This document shows positions 34,450 to 43,168 of a stretch of 64,000 nt of DNA, piece after piece. The DNA is from Candidatus Eisenbacteria bacterium (lineage in GTDB: Bacteria > Eisenbacteria > RBG-16-71-46 > JAFGJU01). The DNA is taken from positions 1 to 64,000 of the forward strand of contig JAPLKG010000010.1 in assembly GCA_026388185.1 (NCBI GenBank), given 5' to 3'. Under the pieces are notes generated by a model. It was not told the origin of the DNA and searched no databases. It saw only the letters and a list, made by a program, of their open reading frames with translations. The stretch's first letter is position 1. The number at the start of each line of letters is the position of its first letter. Made by a program: the position numbers and the translations under genes.

Positions 34450-35531
34450 AGGCAAGCCGCTTGTTCATAGGTCTCATTGTCGTTTCGCTGTTTGCGCTTG
34501 CGCTACTGCCGGGAGGGAAGATGAAGGACTCGCCGCGGAAAACTGAGAGAATACCCATTTTCAACGCCCGTTCAGGCAAGGTGGAGCAAGTCGAGAAGGT
34601 ACGTAAGACGAACGACGAGTGGGGAAAAATACTCACTCCCGAGCAATATCGGATCACACGTCTTCGTGGCACCGAGCCGCCGGCGGGCGCAAAGTGCGAG
34701 ATTCCCGTGGAAAATGGAATATATCAGTGCGTCTGCTGCTCCACGGACCTTTTCGGCGTAAAGACGAAATTTGAATCGGGCACGGGCTGGCCCAGTTTCT
34801 GGGAACCGGTCTCCGAACTCAACATAAAGCCAAAGGTCGATCACGGTGCTGGGATGACTAGAACAGAAGTGCTCTGCGCCCGATGCGACGCGCACCTCGG
34901 CCACGTTTTCGATGACGGTCCGCCGCCGAGTGGAAAGCGATACTGCATAAACTCCGTCGCCTTGAAATTTGTGAGAAGCCACAGTGTTTCCGTGCAGGAA
35001 ACGGTAGGCAAGCCCGGCGACAAGTTGAAAAACACGATGCCGGCGAACCCGGACCGGCTTCAGAAGGCGACGTTCGCCGCGGGTTGTTTCTGGGGTGTGG
35101 AGGAGGCGTTTCGGACGCTCCCCGGAGTCGTATCAACCAGAGTGGGTTATACGGGAGGGAGACTCCAGGATCCGAGTTACGAGGACGTCTGCTCTGACAG
35201 TACCGGTCATGCCGAGGCGGTCGAGATAGAATTCAGTCCGGCGAAGATCTCCTACGAGAAACTCCTGGAAGTGTTCTGGAAGATGCACGACCCGACGACT
35301 ATGAATCAGCAGGGGCCGGACTTCGGCTCGCAATACAGGTCGGCGATATTCTTCCACGACAAGAATCAGGAAGCCGCTGCCGTCGCGTCAAAGGAGAAGC
35401 TCGAAGAATCCGGAGCCCTTAGGGGCAAAATTGTGACTCAAATTGTGCCTGCCACGGAGTTCTACCCGGCGGAAGAATATCACCAGCAGTACTTGAAGAA
35501 GCGGGGACAAGCCAGTTGTGAGATGAAATAG
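34446..35531 (+). CDS. msrBA: Fused peptide methionine sulfoxide reductase MsrB-MsrA, exported
   Basis: This protein reduces both epimers of methionine sulfoxide. A signal-like segment (residues 5-23) comes first. The MsrB domain (about 50-180) has zinc cysteines at 95/98 and 144/147, SGTGWPSFW and the catalytic RYCINS (Cys167). The MsrA domain (about 205-355) has [10 protein letters not shown] (catalytic Cys214), GYTGG and [10 protein letters not shown], and ends in a cysteine tail. The order MsrB-MsrA is the reverse of the commonest fusion. It would repair envelope proteins, which fits the antioxidant genes downstream. It overlaps the amidohydrolase gene by 4 bases. Confidence 0.92.
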   Translation: MKASRLFIGLIVVSLFALALLPGGKMKDSPRKTERIPIFNARSGKVEQVEKVRKTNDEWGKILTPEQYRITRLRGTEPPAGAKCEIPVENGIYQCVCCSTDLFGVKTKFESGTGWPSFWEPVSELNIKPKVDHGAGMTRTEVLCARCDAHLGHVFDDGPPPSGKRYCINSVALKFVRSHSVSVQETVGKPGDKLKNTMPANPDRLQKATFAAGCFWGVEEAFRTLPGVVSTRVGYTGGRLQDPSYEDVCSDSTGHAEAVEIEFSPAKISYEKLLEVFWKMHDPTTMNQQGPDFGSQYRSAIFFHDKNQEAAAVASKEKLEESGALRGKIVTQIVPATEFYPAEEYHQQYLKKRGQASCEMK

Positions 35532-35734
35532 GGAAGAGTTCGCATTCCTGAGAGATCATGTTAAGCTCGACTGCGAGACGCCGCAGCTGAGATTCTGGCG
35601 GATGGAGTTGAACAGCGAGGCCGCGTGAGCAGCCTCGAGCTACCGAATGCGGTCGGCGCCGGTGTCACTCAGGCGGTGGAGGCCAATGTCATATTAGTCA
35701 CGCCAATCTGTAATACCACGAACGGAGAAAAGGC

Positions 35735-36505
35735 ATGAAGACGAAGGAAGAAATCGTCACAAACTGGCTGCCGCGCTATACGGGAGTTCCGTTGGAGGAC
35801 TTTGCGAAGTACATTCTGCTGGTCAATTTCGGCAACTACGTGAAGATGTTTGCCGCGAAGCACAAGGTGCCCGTTTGCGGCAAAGACAGACCCATGCCCA
35901 ACGCGACGGCGAAGGGCATCACCATCATCAACTTTGGTATGGGGAGCGCCAACGCTGCCACCGTGATGGACTTGTTGAGCGGCATCAAGCCGAAGGCCTG
36001 CCTATTCCTGGGTAAGTGCGGTGGGTTGAAACCGAAAAACAAGCTGGGTGACCTGATTCTTCCCATCGCCGCGATCCGCGGCGAGGGCACGTCAAACGAC
36101 TATTTCCCGCCGGAAGTGCCTGCTCTTCCTTCATTCAACTTGCAGAAAGCCATCTCTACGACCATTCGTAACCACAAGCGGGACTACTGGACGGGGACTA
36201 TTTACTCGACCAGCCGGCGCGTGTGGGAGCACGACGACGCTTTCAAACGATACCTGCAGCAAATTCGTTGCATGGGAATCGATATGGAAACCGCTACGAT
36301 CTTTATCACGGGCTTCTACAACCAGATTCCTACCGGAGCTCTCCTGCTTGTGTCAGATCAGCCCATGGTTCCGGAAGGCGTGAAAACTGCGGAAAGCGAC
36401 AAGAAAGTGACGAGTCAGTTCGTTGAGATGCACCTGCGCATCGGGATCGATTCGCTCACGGAATTGATCAACCACGGACTTACAGTCAGACACCTGCGAT
36501 TCTAG
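35735..36505 (+). CDS. amn: AMP nucleosidase-like protein
   Basis: The 256 residues belong to the nucleoside phosphorylase superfamily in its AMP nucleosidase branch. NFGMGSANAATVMDLL is the phosphate/ribose region. FLGKCGGLKPKNKLGDLILPIAAIRGEGTS is strongly conserved. MGIDMETATIFITG is the ribose-binding Met-Glu box and LLLVSDQPMVPEGVK follows. It lacks the N-terminal regulatory domain of E. coli Amn. It would cleave AMP to adenine and ribose 5-phosphate. It starts at ATG after a 203-base gap. Confidence 0.85.
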   Translation: MKTKEEIVTNWLPRYTGVPLEDFAKYILLVNFGNYVKMFAAKHKVPVCGKDRPMPNATAKGITIINFGMGSANAATVMDLLSGIKPKACLFLGKCGGLKPKNKLGDLILPIAAIRGEGTSNDYFPPEVPALPSFNLQKAISTTIRNHKRDYWTGTIYSTSRRVWEHDDAFKRYLQQIRCMGIDMETATIFITGFYNQIPTGALLLVSDQPMVPEGVKTAESDKKVTSQFVEMHLRIGIDSLTELINHGLTVRHLRF

Positions 36506-36650
36506 GCCGCCCCGAAGCGACAAGACCGAGGGGTGCCATCAGAGAGACGCTGACGAGGAGACTTGGGGGTGTTTGTGAGGTAGGTCCTTGTGGATAGTGA
36601 GGTGGCGGTTCTCGTTGTGGCTCTCTCTACCACTGTGTCGCTGCGCTTCA

Positions 36651-36833
36651 CTAGACTCTCCTCTTCGACGTCTCCTCTCTGACGAAAAACCCGTTCGCAA
36701 AAGTGGGGACGGGTTCCAATGGCACCCACTTCGGCAGTCCCGCTGCCATTTCCAGGCCGGTGACTTTGCGCCCTACGTTTTCGAGTAGTTTGCTCTTGTC
36801 GGTGGGCAGTATTCTGCGACCGGGATTGCCGGC
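36651..36833 (-). pseudogene. Coding-like remnant without a start codon
   Basis: The open frame contains RRILPTDKSKLLENVGRKVT and then GLEMAAGLPKWVPLEP, followed by FANGFFVREE and a TAG stop. It looks like natural protein rather than a shadow frame, but no start codon or ribosome-binding site is visible before an upstream in-frame TAG. It may be the 3' end of a lost gene. I cannot name the family. Confidence 0.35.
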
Positions 36834-37033
36834 CTATGTCAGTCACTGGTCACTATATTGCATAACGTGTGCCACGCCGCCGGCGGAACGGGGCGGGGCG
36901 CGGCAAGTGTTTCACTCAAGGCCGGTTGCGCAGCTAGGTCACGCGGTGAGAAGCGGAGGAGAGCCCGTGGAAAGCCGCCGGGTAGTTGCGCATCCGGTGC
37001 GTGGAGTCAAAGAGAAAAAGCAGAATGCAACGA

Positions 37034-37135
37034 GACTGCCTGCCCCAGCACGCGAAGCCGCCAGAGTGCCAATGCGTCTGCTGGATTCGGGAACACTGGC
37101 AGACCTGCCTGCTCCGGCAAGCGGAGCCCTCCAGA
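37034..37135. repeat. Two imperfect 32-34 bp direct repeats
   Basis: The units 37034-37065 and 37102-37135 share TGCCTGC, then CC.GCA.GCG.AGCC and CCAGA, with about seven differences. The second can form the hairpin GCTCCG-GCAAG-CGGAGC (37111-37127). The pair lies about 20 bases beyond the stop of the flavoredoxin-rubredoxin gene and may contribute to its termination. Confidence 0.5.
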
Positions 37136-37155
37136 ATCGCACACTGGTTCTCAGA

Positions 37156-37869
37156 CTAATCTTGCGGTGAGAAATCCTCCTTGCCGGCACCACAAACCGG
37201 ACAGACCCAGTCGTCGTGGAGCTTCTCGAACGTGGTTCCCGGCTCAACTCCGTTGTCCGGATCGCCGAGAGCGGGATCGTAGACATACCCACAAACGTTG
37301 CATACGTATTTCTTCATCTTCTTTGGTGCCTCCTCTTGCGCGGTCGTTTCTTGGGTCCCGGCGTACGTTGGAGCCGACTTTGGAGCCTTGCCCTTCTTCT
37401 CTTCGTGGTAGTAAGCGTAGGTGAGAGGAGTTCCTTCTCGGAGGACCTCCCCGGCTGCCAGGTCCACAACGAATATCGAATGTGTGCCGGCGTCGGCAGT
37501 TCCGGTGACTTTTCCCTCCATCACAGCCAGGGCGTTCTCCGTAACTAGGGGACACCCCGTGACGCCGTTCTTGTACCTGACCTGGGCCAGCTTGTCAACG
37601 TCTCTACCCGATTTGAAGCCGAAAAGTCCGATGAAAGTCATGGGAGTGGGCTCGTCAAGCACCGAGACGGCAAGCACGCCGCTCTTAGAAATGTACTCGT
37701 GTGTGAGATTGTTCTTATTGATACTGACGGCTATGCGCGGGGGCTCGGAGCAGACTTGGAACACTGTGTTGGCTATCTGGCCGTTGAGCTTGCCCCCCAG
37801 GTGAGAGGTCACGACGTACATACCGTAACTCAGGACGTACAGTGCCTTGCGGTCCAGCGTCTCACTCAT
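37156..37869 (-). CDS. Flavin reductase-rubredoxin fusion (high-molecular-weight rubredoxin)
   Basis: The N-terminal 155 residues are an FMN-binding flavin-reductase-like (flavoredoxin) domain: [38 protein letters not shown] and [14 protein letters not shown]-type sequence. A Pro/Lys/Glu linker leads to a C-terminal rubredoxin with iron ligands Cys190, Cys193, Cys223 and Cys226 ([10 protein letters not shown] and [11 protein letters not shown]). In acetogens a protein of this kind passes electrons from NAD(P)H to oxygen- or peroxide-reducing enzymes. It is the last gene of the minus-strand defence cluster. Confidence 0.92.
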   Translation of the reverse strand: MSETLDRKALYVLSYGMYVVTSHLGGKLNGQIANTVFQVCSEPPRIAVSINKNNLTHEYISKSGVLAVSVLDEPTPMTFIGLFGFKSGRDVDKLAQVRYKNGVTGCPLVTENALAVMEGKVTGTADAGTHSIFVVDLAAGEVLREGTPLTYAYYHEEKKGKAPKSAPTYAGTQETTAQEEAPKKMKKYVCNVCGYVYDPALGDPDNGVEPGTTFEKLHDDWVCPVCGAGKEDFSPQD

Positions 37870-37935
37870 GATTGATTTTCTCCTCTCAGGTTGTCCTTCT
37901 CGCCTCGGGCAGTTCTTCTCACAGTGTGAATCCGA

Positions 37936-38394
37936 CTACTCCAGTTTTACCAGGTCGACGGGTTTTGGGCCCTTCACTGAGAGAAACGCCGCAGGTTCGT
38001 CGCCGATATTCTTGAAGGTATGCGGTATGTCCATTCTGCCCTGAACCAGGTCGCCTTCCACTGCCACCAATTGCCTGTCACCCACCCTGAACTCCACTTT
38101 GCCCTTCAGAATGAAGAAGAGCTCGTCAGTTGTCGGATGCTTGTGCAAGCCGACCCTCTTACCCACGGGCAAGTTGTACACGTAGGGGGACAAGCTTGCG
38201 TAGTTTCCGAAAAATGGATTCACCTCCACGTCTTGACCGTAGGAAAGTTTCTGACCATATTGCATGTGAATCAGGTCAAAGTCTTCCGCCACTTCCCCGA
38301 ACTTCTCCTTAGGGGAAGCACAATTGGGGCACGTGTCGGGTGGTTTGTCTCCTGTGTGGATATATCCACAGACACTACAGCGCCATCTTTTCAT
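37936..38394 (-). CDS. Rubredoxin-like and cupin fusion protein
   Basis: The 152 residues begin with a rubredoxin-like zinc/iron ribbon, as at the end of rubrerythrin (CSVCGYIHTGDKPPDTCPNC, cysteines 6, 9, 22, 25). A cupin barrel follows, with the metal motif LHKHPTTDELFFILKGKVEF and PHTFKNIGDEPAAFL. The start at 38394 follows GGAGGTG; the longer open frame upstream reads out of frame through the next gene. The fusion suggests a metal-centred redox enzyme or sensor tied to the neighbouring rubredoxin proteins. The reaction is unknown. Confidence 0.85.
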   Translation of the reverse strand: MKRWRCSVCGYIHTGDKPPDTCPNCASPKEKFGEVAEDFDLIHMQYGQKLSYGQDVEVNPFFGNYASLSPYVYNLPVGKRVGLHKHPTTDELFFILKGKVEFRVGDRQLVAVEGDLVQGRMDIPHTFKNIGDEPAAFLSVKGPKPVDLVKLE

Positions 38395-38429
38395 CGATAC
38401 ACCTCCGTCGCGACCTCGTGGTTCTACAG

Positions 38430-38804
38430 CTACACCTTCCAAAGCCCGTGCACGTTGCAGTATTCGCGGGCCGCTATCTTGTCCGCCTTGATGTCGAACG
38501 TGGCCTCGGGGGCGTTCCCCGGACTCAGGAATTGACGAAAAGATTTCCCGTCCGCCATTATCTGGATCCACTCTATGTAGTGTTTTTCCTCCATGGGATG
38601 CGGAACGCTGCCTATCTTGACCTTGACTCCGTTCGGCGTCTTCTCTATCACGGGTACGTGCTTTTCCCTGGAGGCGTCGGTCGTGTTCTCCACGAGCAGT
38701 TTCATCGGCTGGCCGCAGCACACAAGCTCGCCTTGGCCTTCGTGAAGAACTTCTACGATGTTTCCGCAAATCTCACACTTGTAGACTTGCAATTTGGCGG
38801 TCAT
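38430..38804 (-). CDS. dfx: Desulfoferrodoxin (superoxide reductase, 2Fe type)
   Basis: This enzyme reduces superoxide to peroxide without making oxygen. Centre I (desulforedoxin-like) has Cys10, Cys13, Cys29 and Cys30. Centre II has His49, His69, His75 and His119 with Cys116 (EYCNVHG), the complete Fe(His)4Cys site. The 124 residues match the family. The start at 38804 follows GAGGAGGG. Electron supply by the neighbouring rubredoxin proteins is expected. Confidence 0.95.
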   Translation of the reverse strand: MTAKLQVYKCEICGNIVEVLHEGQGELVCCGQPMKLLVENTTDASREKHVPVIEKTPNGVKVKIGSVPHPMEEKHYIEWIQIMADGKSFRQFLSPGNAPEATFDIKADKIAAREYCNVHGLWKV

Positions 38805-38836
38805 TTGTATACCCTCCTCTCGTCCGAAAAGTCGCG

Positions 38837-38863
38837 GACGCCTTTCCAAAAGGAAGAGGCGTC
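38837..38863 (-). terminator. Hairpin between rubrerythrin and desulfoferrodoxin genes
   Basis: GACGCCT and AGGCGTC flank TTCC-AAAA-GGAA with one bulged base. On the minus strand the stem is followed by CGCGACTTTT. It lies about 210 bases below the rubrerythrin stop and 33 bases above the dfx start. It could be a weak terminator or a leader hairpin. The remaining 269-base gap shows nothing else. Confidence 0.4.
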
Positions 38864-39073
38864 TCCGACGTACACGCTTCAATTACGTTATGGCAAAAAT
38901 CTGGCGCACTGCTGCTGGCGGTAGGTGCGAGATCGGCGTCACACCGTGGCGTACCTTGACGACGATCTCGCCCTCCGTCCACGCTTCCAGTATCCACCGT
39001 ATGTTGTCTCCAGCAAGCAGTGCGCACTACCTCTCCATTCATCGCAGAATAGCGCGATCGCAGATCTTCGCGG

Positions 39074-39646
39074 CTACCAGTTCTCACACAAAAGCTCAAA
39101 GTGCTCTCTCTTATGGGCGCAGGCTGGGCATTCCTCCGGCGCCTCGGTCCCCTGGTGCAGGTAACCACAGTTGCGACATCTCCACGCGACTGGTTGTTTC
39201 TTCTTGAATACGGTGCCTGCCTTGATGTTCGCGAGTAGGCCGAGATAGCGCTTCTCGTGTTGTTTCTCCGCCACTGCGATAGATCCGAATATCTTTGCGA
39301 TGTCGTAGAATTCTTCCAAGTGGGCGATCTTGGCGAATCCGGGGTACATCTCTTCCCACTCGTAGTGTTCGCCGCCCGCGGCTTCCTTGAGGTTCTCTGC
39401 GGTGGTTCCTATGACGCCGGCAGGGAACGAGGCCTGCACCTCGACCATGCCGCCCTCGAGCAACTTGAAGAGACGCTTCGCATGTTCTTTTTCCTGGTTG
39501 GAAGTCTCTTCAAAAATGTCGGCGATCTGGATAAATCCATCCGTCCTGGCCTGGCTGGAGAAATAGGTGTAGCGATTCCTGGCCTGTGATTCTCCGGCAA
39601 AGGCGGTCAGAACGTTCTTCTCGGTCTTTGAGCCCTTTAGTTTCAT
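39074..39646 (-). CDS. rbr: Rubrerythrin
   Basis: This non-haem di-iron protein acts as a peroxidase in anaerobes. The ferritin-like four-helix domain carries the glutamate ligands (FAGESQARNRY, ETSNQEKEHAKRL, EEFYDIAKIFGSIAVAEKQHEKRY-type). The C-terminal rubredoxin site has Cys157, Cys160, Cys173 and Cys176. It has 190 residues, the family length. It lies 85 bases below the PerR/Fur-type regulator gene on the same strand. Confidence 0.96.
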   Translation of the reverse strand: MKLKGSKTEKNVLTAFAGESQARNRYTYFSSQARTDGFIQIADIFEETSNQEKEHAKRLFKLLEGGMVEVQASFPAGVIGTTAENLKEAAGGEHYEWEEMYPGFAKIAHLEEFYDIAKIFGSIAVAEKQHEKRYLGLLANIKAGTVFKKKQPVAWRCRNCGYLHQGTEAPEECPACAHKREHFELLCENW

Positions 39647-39731
39647 CTCGTTTCTCCCTTCCGGCCGTGCCCGGCCTTTTCTGGTTTCCTCCGGCTGTTT
39701 CCGATCCCCTCGATTCCGCCTGATTCGTCGC

Positions 39732-40220
39732 CTATTGATGTATCTTGTCCCGTTTCCGGGAGTACCTCTTGTCCTCCCCGGCCGGCGCCTCAGACTTTGT
39801 CCGAAAAGCGATCTTCTTTCTCTTGCACTGCGGACATAGGCCGATGAACTCGATTCGATGGCCCATTATCTCGAAATCGGTTACCCCCTTGGTAACGTCT
39901 TCTACTCCGATCAGTCTCTTAACGTGCAAGTCCGCGACCCTGCCGCACCTCAGGCAGCGCATGTGATAGTGGTTGTTGGCATTGCCGTCGAAGCGCCTCT
40001 GCGTGCCTGAAATCTCAAGCTTCTGTATGAGGCCGTCCCTGGCCAGACGCTCGAGGTTTCTGTATACGGTGCCCATGCTGATTCGGGGGAGTCTTCGCCG
40101 AACCATATTATAAAGCTCATCGGCGCTCGGATGGCAAGTCACTTTTCGGAGCTCCTCCAGAACGATGCGGCGTTGTTTCGTGTTCCTTGTCCTCGAGGGT
40201 GACCTCATGATGTGTAGCAC
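39732..40220 (-). CDS. perR: Fur-family regulator, PerR-like
   Basis: The winged-helix domain (NTKQRRIVLEELRKVTCHPSADELYNMVR-type, ISMGTVYRNLERLARDGLIQKL) and the dimerisation domain with two CxxC zinc motifs (CLRCG and CPQC) are those of Fur/PerR. NNHYHMRC carries the regulatory-metal histidines. Placement ahead of rubrerythrin and desulfoferrodoxin favours PerR. It has 162 residues if GTG at 40220 is used, which has AAAGGA upstream; ATG at 40208 is the alternative. It has a basic, lysine/arginine-rich C-terminal tail. Confidence 0.88.
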   Translation of the reverse strand: MLHIMRSPSRTRNTKQRRIVLEELRKVTCHPSADELYNMVRRRLPRISMGTVYRNLERLARDGLIQKLEISGTQRRFDGNANNHYHMRCLRCGRVADLHVKRLIGVEDVTKGVTDFEIMGHRIEFIGLCPQCKRKKIAFRTKSEAPAGEDKRYSRKRDKIHQ

Positions 40221-40243
40221 ACATCCTTTCTGGTATTAGTAAC

Positions 40244-40257
40244 TATTATCAATAATA
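40244..40257. promoter_or_regulatory. Candidate PerR/Fur operator
   Basis: TATTAT-CA-ATAATA is a perfect palindrome in an AT-rich patch 24 bases before the regulator start. Its composition resembles PerR and Fur boxes. It would let the regulator control its own transcript and the defence genes downstream. Confidence 0.5.
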
Positions 40258-40498
40258 TGATATGACCGCTTTCTTGTCAAGCGCTATCTTTGCGCGACCC
40301 GTCAGCGGTAGGAGCGGATGCCGTTGCCGGCGATCGGAGCCCGCCTATGTTCGCGAATCACGGCCAGGCATCGATGATACAGCGAAGTGATACGCGTACT
40401 GCAGAACGCCGGCCCACCTGGTGCACTGCGAGGGTGCGTCTTTTGCGGTTGCGGCGAGAACCGAGAATGGCTAACATACCCGTAGAGGAGTCCGGAAA

Positions 40499-42172
40499 AT
40501 GAGCGACCTTTCTGTGTTGATTGCGGGAAAAGCGGGAGACGGCATAAATCAGGCGGGCCTTCTCCTCTCCAGGCTGTTGAGCGAACTTGGCCACCGCATC
40601 TACATGTCCCTTGACTATCAGTCGTTGATAAGGGGCGGGCACAATTTCTCGGTGATCAGAGCGTCACGCAACCCGATCTCTGCGTGCAGAGACAAGATCG
40701 ATTTTCTCCTCGCGCTCAATCAGGACGGCATTGATCTACATACACGGAAGCTCACGGATTCGTCTCGCGTAATCTACGATTCTGACTCTGTGAAACCGGG
40801 CGCGATGAAGAACGGCCGGCTTGGGCTTCCCCTCGCGAAGATAATGAAAGAGCAGGGCGCCGCTCCCATCATGCGGAATTCTTGTCTGATAGGCGCATTT
40901 TGCGGAAGAGTGGGAATCGAGTGGCAAGTTCTAGAGAAGGTGTTCAGGAAACATATTCCGAGGGAAATAGATCTTAATCTCGCGCTCGCTCGCGCGGGAT
41001 TCGACAGCGCCGAGCCGATCATGCAATTGGAACCGCTCGACCAGACGCCGCTTCCCGTCTTCACGGGCAACGAAGCAATCGGTCTGGGCTTTATCAAGGC
41101 GGGGCTCAAGACATACGTCGCCTATCCCATGACGCCCTCCTCCAATCTCTTGCATTTTCTCGCGGACGTGGCAGAGGACTTCTCTTTGAAGGTGATCCAT
41201 CCCGAAAGCGAAATCGCCGTGATACTGATGGCTCTGGGTTTCTCCTACGTGGGCGAGAAGGCGGCCGTCGGCACGTCGGGCGGTGGCTTCTGCCTCATGA
41301 ATGAGGGCCTGAGCCTCTCCGGAATGGCCGAGCTGCCCGTAGTGATCGTCTTGGGGCAGAGGCCGGGGCCGAGCACGGGGCTCCCCACCTATACCTCGCA
41401 GACCGAGCTACACTTTGCGTTGAACGCCGGGCAGGGCGAGTTTGTGCGTTTCGTGGTCGCTCCCGGCGACGCCGAACAAGCCTTCTACTGGTCACAGGTG
41501 GCGCTCAACGTGTCCTGGAAATACCAGGTGCCCTCCATCATTCTCTCGGACAAGGAAATGGCCGAAGGTGCGTTCAGCTTTGACGTGGATTCTGTGAGGA
41601 ACGTGGAAGAGCAGGGGCCGGTCCTCTGGGACAGGAAAGACGCCTACAAGAGGTACCTGGATACTGAGACCGGAATCTCTCCCCTGGCTTTCGTGCCGGA
41701 CAAAGACGCGGTGATAAAGGTCAACAGCTACGAGCACGACGAATACGGAATCACAACCGAGGAGGCTCTGGCCACGAAGAAGATTCAGGAGAAGCGGCTT
41801 CGCAAAGAAACAGTCTTGTCTCAGGAGCTCGATGGCTACGAAACCGTGAGCATATACGGGAAGAGAGACTCCGCTACCGCGCTCCTGTGCTGGGGTTCCA
41901 ACAAAGGAGTCTGCACCGAGGTTGGAGAAGATCTCGGCCTCAGGGTCGTACAGGTCCACGTATTCTCACCGTTTCCGGAAAGGAAACTGGGCGAGGCTCT
42001 CGAGGGCGTTACGAAAGTCATTTCCGTTGAGAATAACGCCACCGGTCAGCTTGCACGACTCGTCGGGAGTCACGGTTTTAGCGTGGACGAAAGAATCTCC
42101 AAGTATGATGGAAGATCTTTCTCCGTGGACGAGCTGAAGCGAGAGGTGGGAGATCTAAATGGCCCAGCTTGA
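40499..42172 (+). CDS. korA: 2-oxoacid:ferredoxin oxidoreductase, fused gamma-alpha subunit
   Basis: With the next gene this forms a two-subunit oxidoreductase that decarboxylates a 2-oxoacid to acyl-CoA and reduces ferredoxin. Residues 1-180 are the gamma domain (IAGKAGDGINQAGLLLSRLL, SLIRGGHNFSVIRAS). The alpha domain follows (GNEAIGLGFIKAGLKTYVAYPMTPSS, and AAVGTSGGGFCLMNEGLSLSG), then the transketolase C-terminal region. It has 557 residues. A 2-oxoglutarate substrate is likeliest for this KorAB layout but not proven. No ferredoxin-like subunit is adjacent. Confidence 0.92.
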   Translation: MSDLSVLIAGKAGDGINQAGLLLSRLLSELGHRIYMSLDYQSLIRGGHNFSVIRASRNPISACRDKIDFLLALNQDGIDLHTRKLTDSSRVIYDSDSVKPGAMKNGRLGLPLAKIMKEQGAAPIMRNSCLIGAFCGRVGIEWQVLEKVFRKHIPREIDLNLALARAGFDSAEPIMQLEPLDQTPLPVFTGNEAIGLGFIKAGLKTYVAYPMTPSSNLLHFLADVAEDFSLKVIHPESEIAVILMALGFSYVGEKAAVGTSGGGFCLMNEGLSLSGMAELPVVIVLGQRPGPSTGLPTYTSQTELHFALNAGQGEFVRFVVAPGDAEQAFYWSQVALNVSWKYQVPSIILSDKEMAEGAFSFDVDSVRNVEEQGPVLWDRKDAYKRYLDTETGISPLAFVPDKDAVIKVNSYEHDEYGITTEEALATKKIQEKRLRKETVLSQELDGYETVSIYGKRDSATALLCWGSNKGVCTEVGEDLGLRVVQVHVFSPFPERKLGEALEGVTKVISVENNATGQLARLVGSHGFSVDERISKYDGRSFSVDELKREVGDLNGPA

Positions 42173-43019
42173 ACTGGCGACAAAAGCAAAGAACACGTGG
42201 TGTCCAGGGTGCGGCAACTTTGCGATCCTGACTTCCATAAAAGCCGTGCTCAAGGCCCTGGTCGATGAAGGCACTCCGTTAGAGAAAGTCGTGCTGGTCT
42301 CCGGAATCGGCTGCCACGCCAAGATCGTTGATTATGTAAACGTAAACAGTTTCTATTCCATTCACGGAAGAGTAGTCCCCGTTGCGGAAGCCATAAAGAT
42401 CGCGAATCCGGACTTGACGGTCATCGGCTTCGCGGGCGACGGCGACGCGTACGGTGAAGGGCTGGAGCATCTCGTCTTTGCCGCCAAGAGAAACGTCGAC
42501 ATCACAATGGTAATCCACAACAACCGCGTCTACGGGCTTACCACCGGGCAATACACTCCCACGTCGCCTCAGGGTTTCAAGGGACGTTCCACGCCTAGAG
42601 GCGCCCTCGAAGTTCCGCTGAATCCTCTCGAACTCATGCTGGCGAGCGGCGCCACTTTTCTTGCGCGCGGCTACTCGCATGGCCTTGACTTGCTCAAGAG
42701 AGTCTTCAGGGAGGCGATCTCTCACAAGGGATTTGCGCTGGTAGACGTACTCCAGGTGTGCGTCACGTTCTTCAATATGTATGAGAACTACAACCAGAGG
42801 GTGTACGAACTGAAAGAGCACGACCCGACCGACTACGGTCAGGTGTCGGCTAAGATCAGGGAATGGGACTACAATTCTGATGCGCCCATTGCCGCGGGAG
42901 TCCTGTACAGGAAACTCGCCCCCACTTTTGAAGAGAAATTCCGGAAACCTGCTATGGACCCAGCGGATCGAAACAAGAAGCTGGACGAATTGCTCAGACC
43001 CGAGCGCACCACGGCTTGA
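42159..43019 (+). CDS. korB: 2-oxoacid:ferredoxin oxidoreductase, beta subunit
   Basis: This subunit carries thiamine diphosphate and a 4Fe-4S cluster. WCPGCGNFAI and GIGCHAKI supply cluster cysteines. The TPP motif is GFAGDGDAYGEGLEHLVFAA with VIHNNRVYGLTTGQYTPTSP. It has 286 residues. Its start lies 14 bases inside korA, so translation is coupled and the two products should be equimolar. Confidence 0.94.
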   Translation: MAQLELATKAKNTWCPGCGNFAILTSIKAVLKALVDEGTPLEKVVLVSGIGCHAKIVDYVNVNSFYSIHGRVVPVAEAIKIANPDLTVIGFAGDGDAYGEGLEHLVFAAKRNVDITMVIHNNRVYGLTTGQYTPTSPQGFKGRSTPRGALEVPLNPLELMLASGATFLARGYSHGLDLLKRVFREAISHKGFALVDVLQVCVTFFNMYENYNQRVYELKEHDPTDYGQVSAKIREWDYNSDAPIAAGVLYRKLAPTFEEKFRKPAMDPADRNKKLDELLRPERTTA

Positions 43020-43168
43020 CGCGGGAAGCTGCGACCTGCCGTCCCCCCAGAATCCGGTTGCCATTTCGGCGGCCACGTGGTACCCTAATTTGTTTTGTGA
43101 AAGCTCTCGGTGCGCACCAATTCACCGTAGCGCAGCAAGAATCCACCCAAGAATCAGGAGCGACGACG

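Larger units (their letters stand above)
36506..37155. other. Convergent intergenic region with a coding-like remnant and repeats
   Basis: These 650 bases separate a plus-strand gene from a minus-strand gene that converge. No intact gene is seen. They contain the hairpin AACCCGT/ACGGGTT (36688-36715), a protein-like minus-strand frame without a start (36651-36833), a pair of imperfect 32-34 bp repeats, and many complementary segments between 36870 and 37150. CCGGTTGCGCA pairs with TGCGCATCCGG over 10 of 11 positions. An unrecognised RNA is possible. It does not match RNase P RNA, tmRNA or SRP RNA motifs. Confidence 0.45.

Noticed and set aside
36870-37150. RNase P RNA, tmRNA or SRP RNA
   Set aside because: The conserved cores of these RNAs (for example GAGGAAAGTCC of RNase P, the tmRNA tRNA-like end, the SRP GGAAGGAAGCA loop) are not present.
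38395-38769. N-terminal extension of the rubredoxin-cupin gene
   Set aside because: The extension reads out of frame through desulfoferrodoxin and is very arginine-rich. The start at 38394 has a good ribosome-binding site.
40290-40502. A 70-codon plus-strand ORF before korA
   Set aside because: No ribosome-binding site, no recognisable motif, and it overlaps the korA start.
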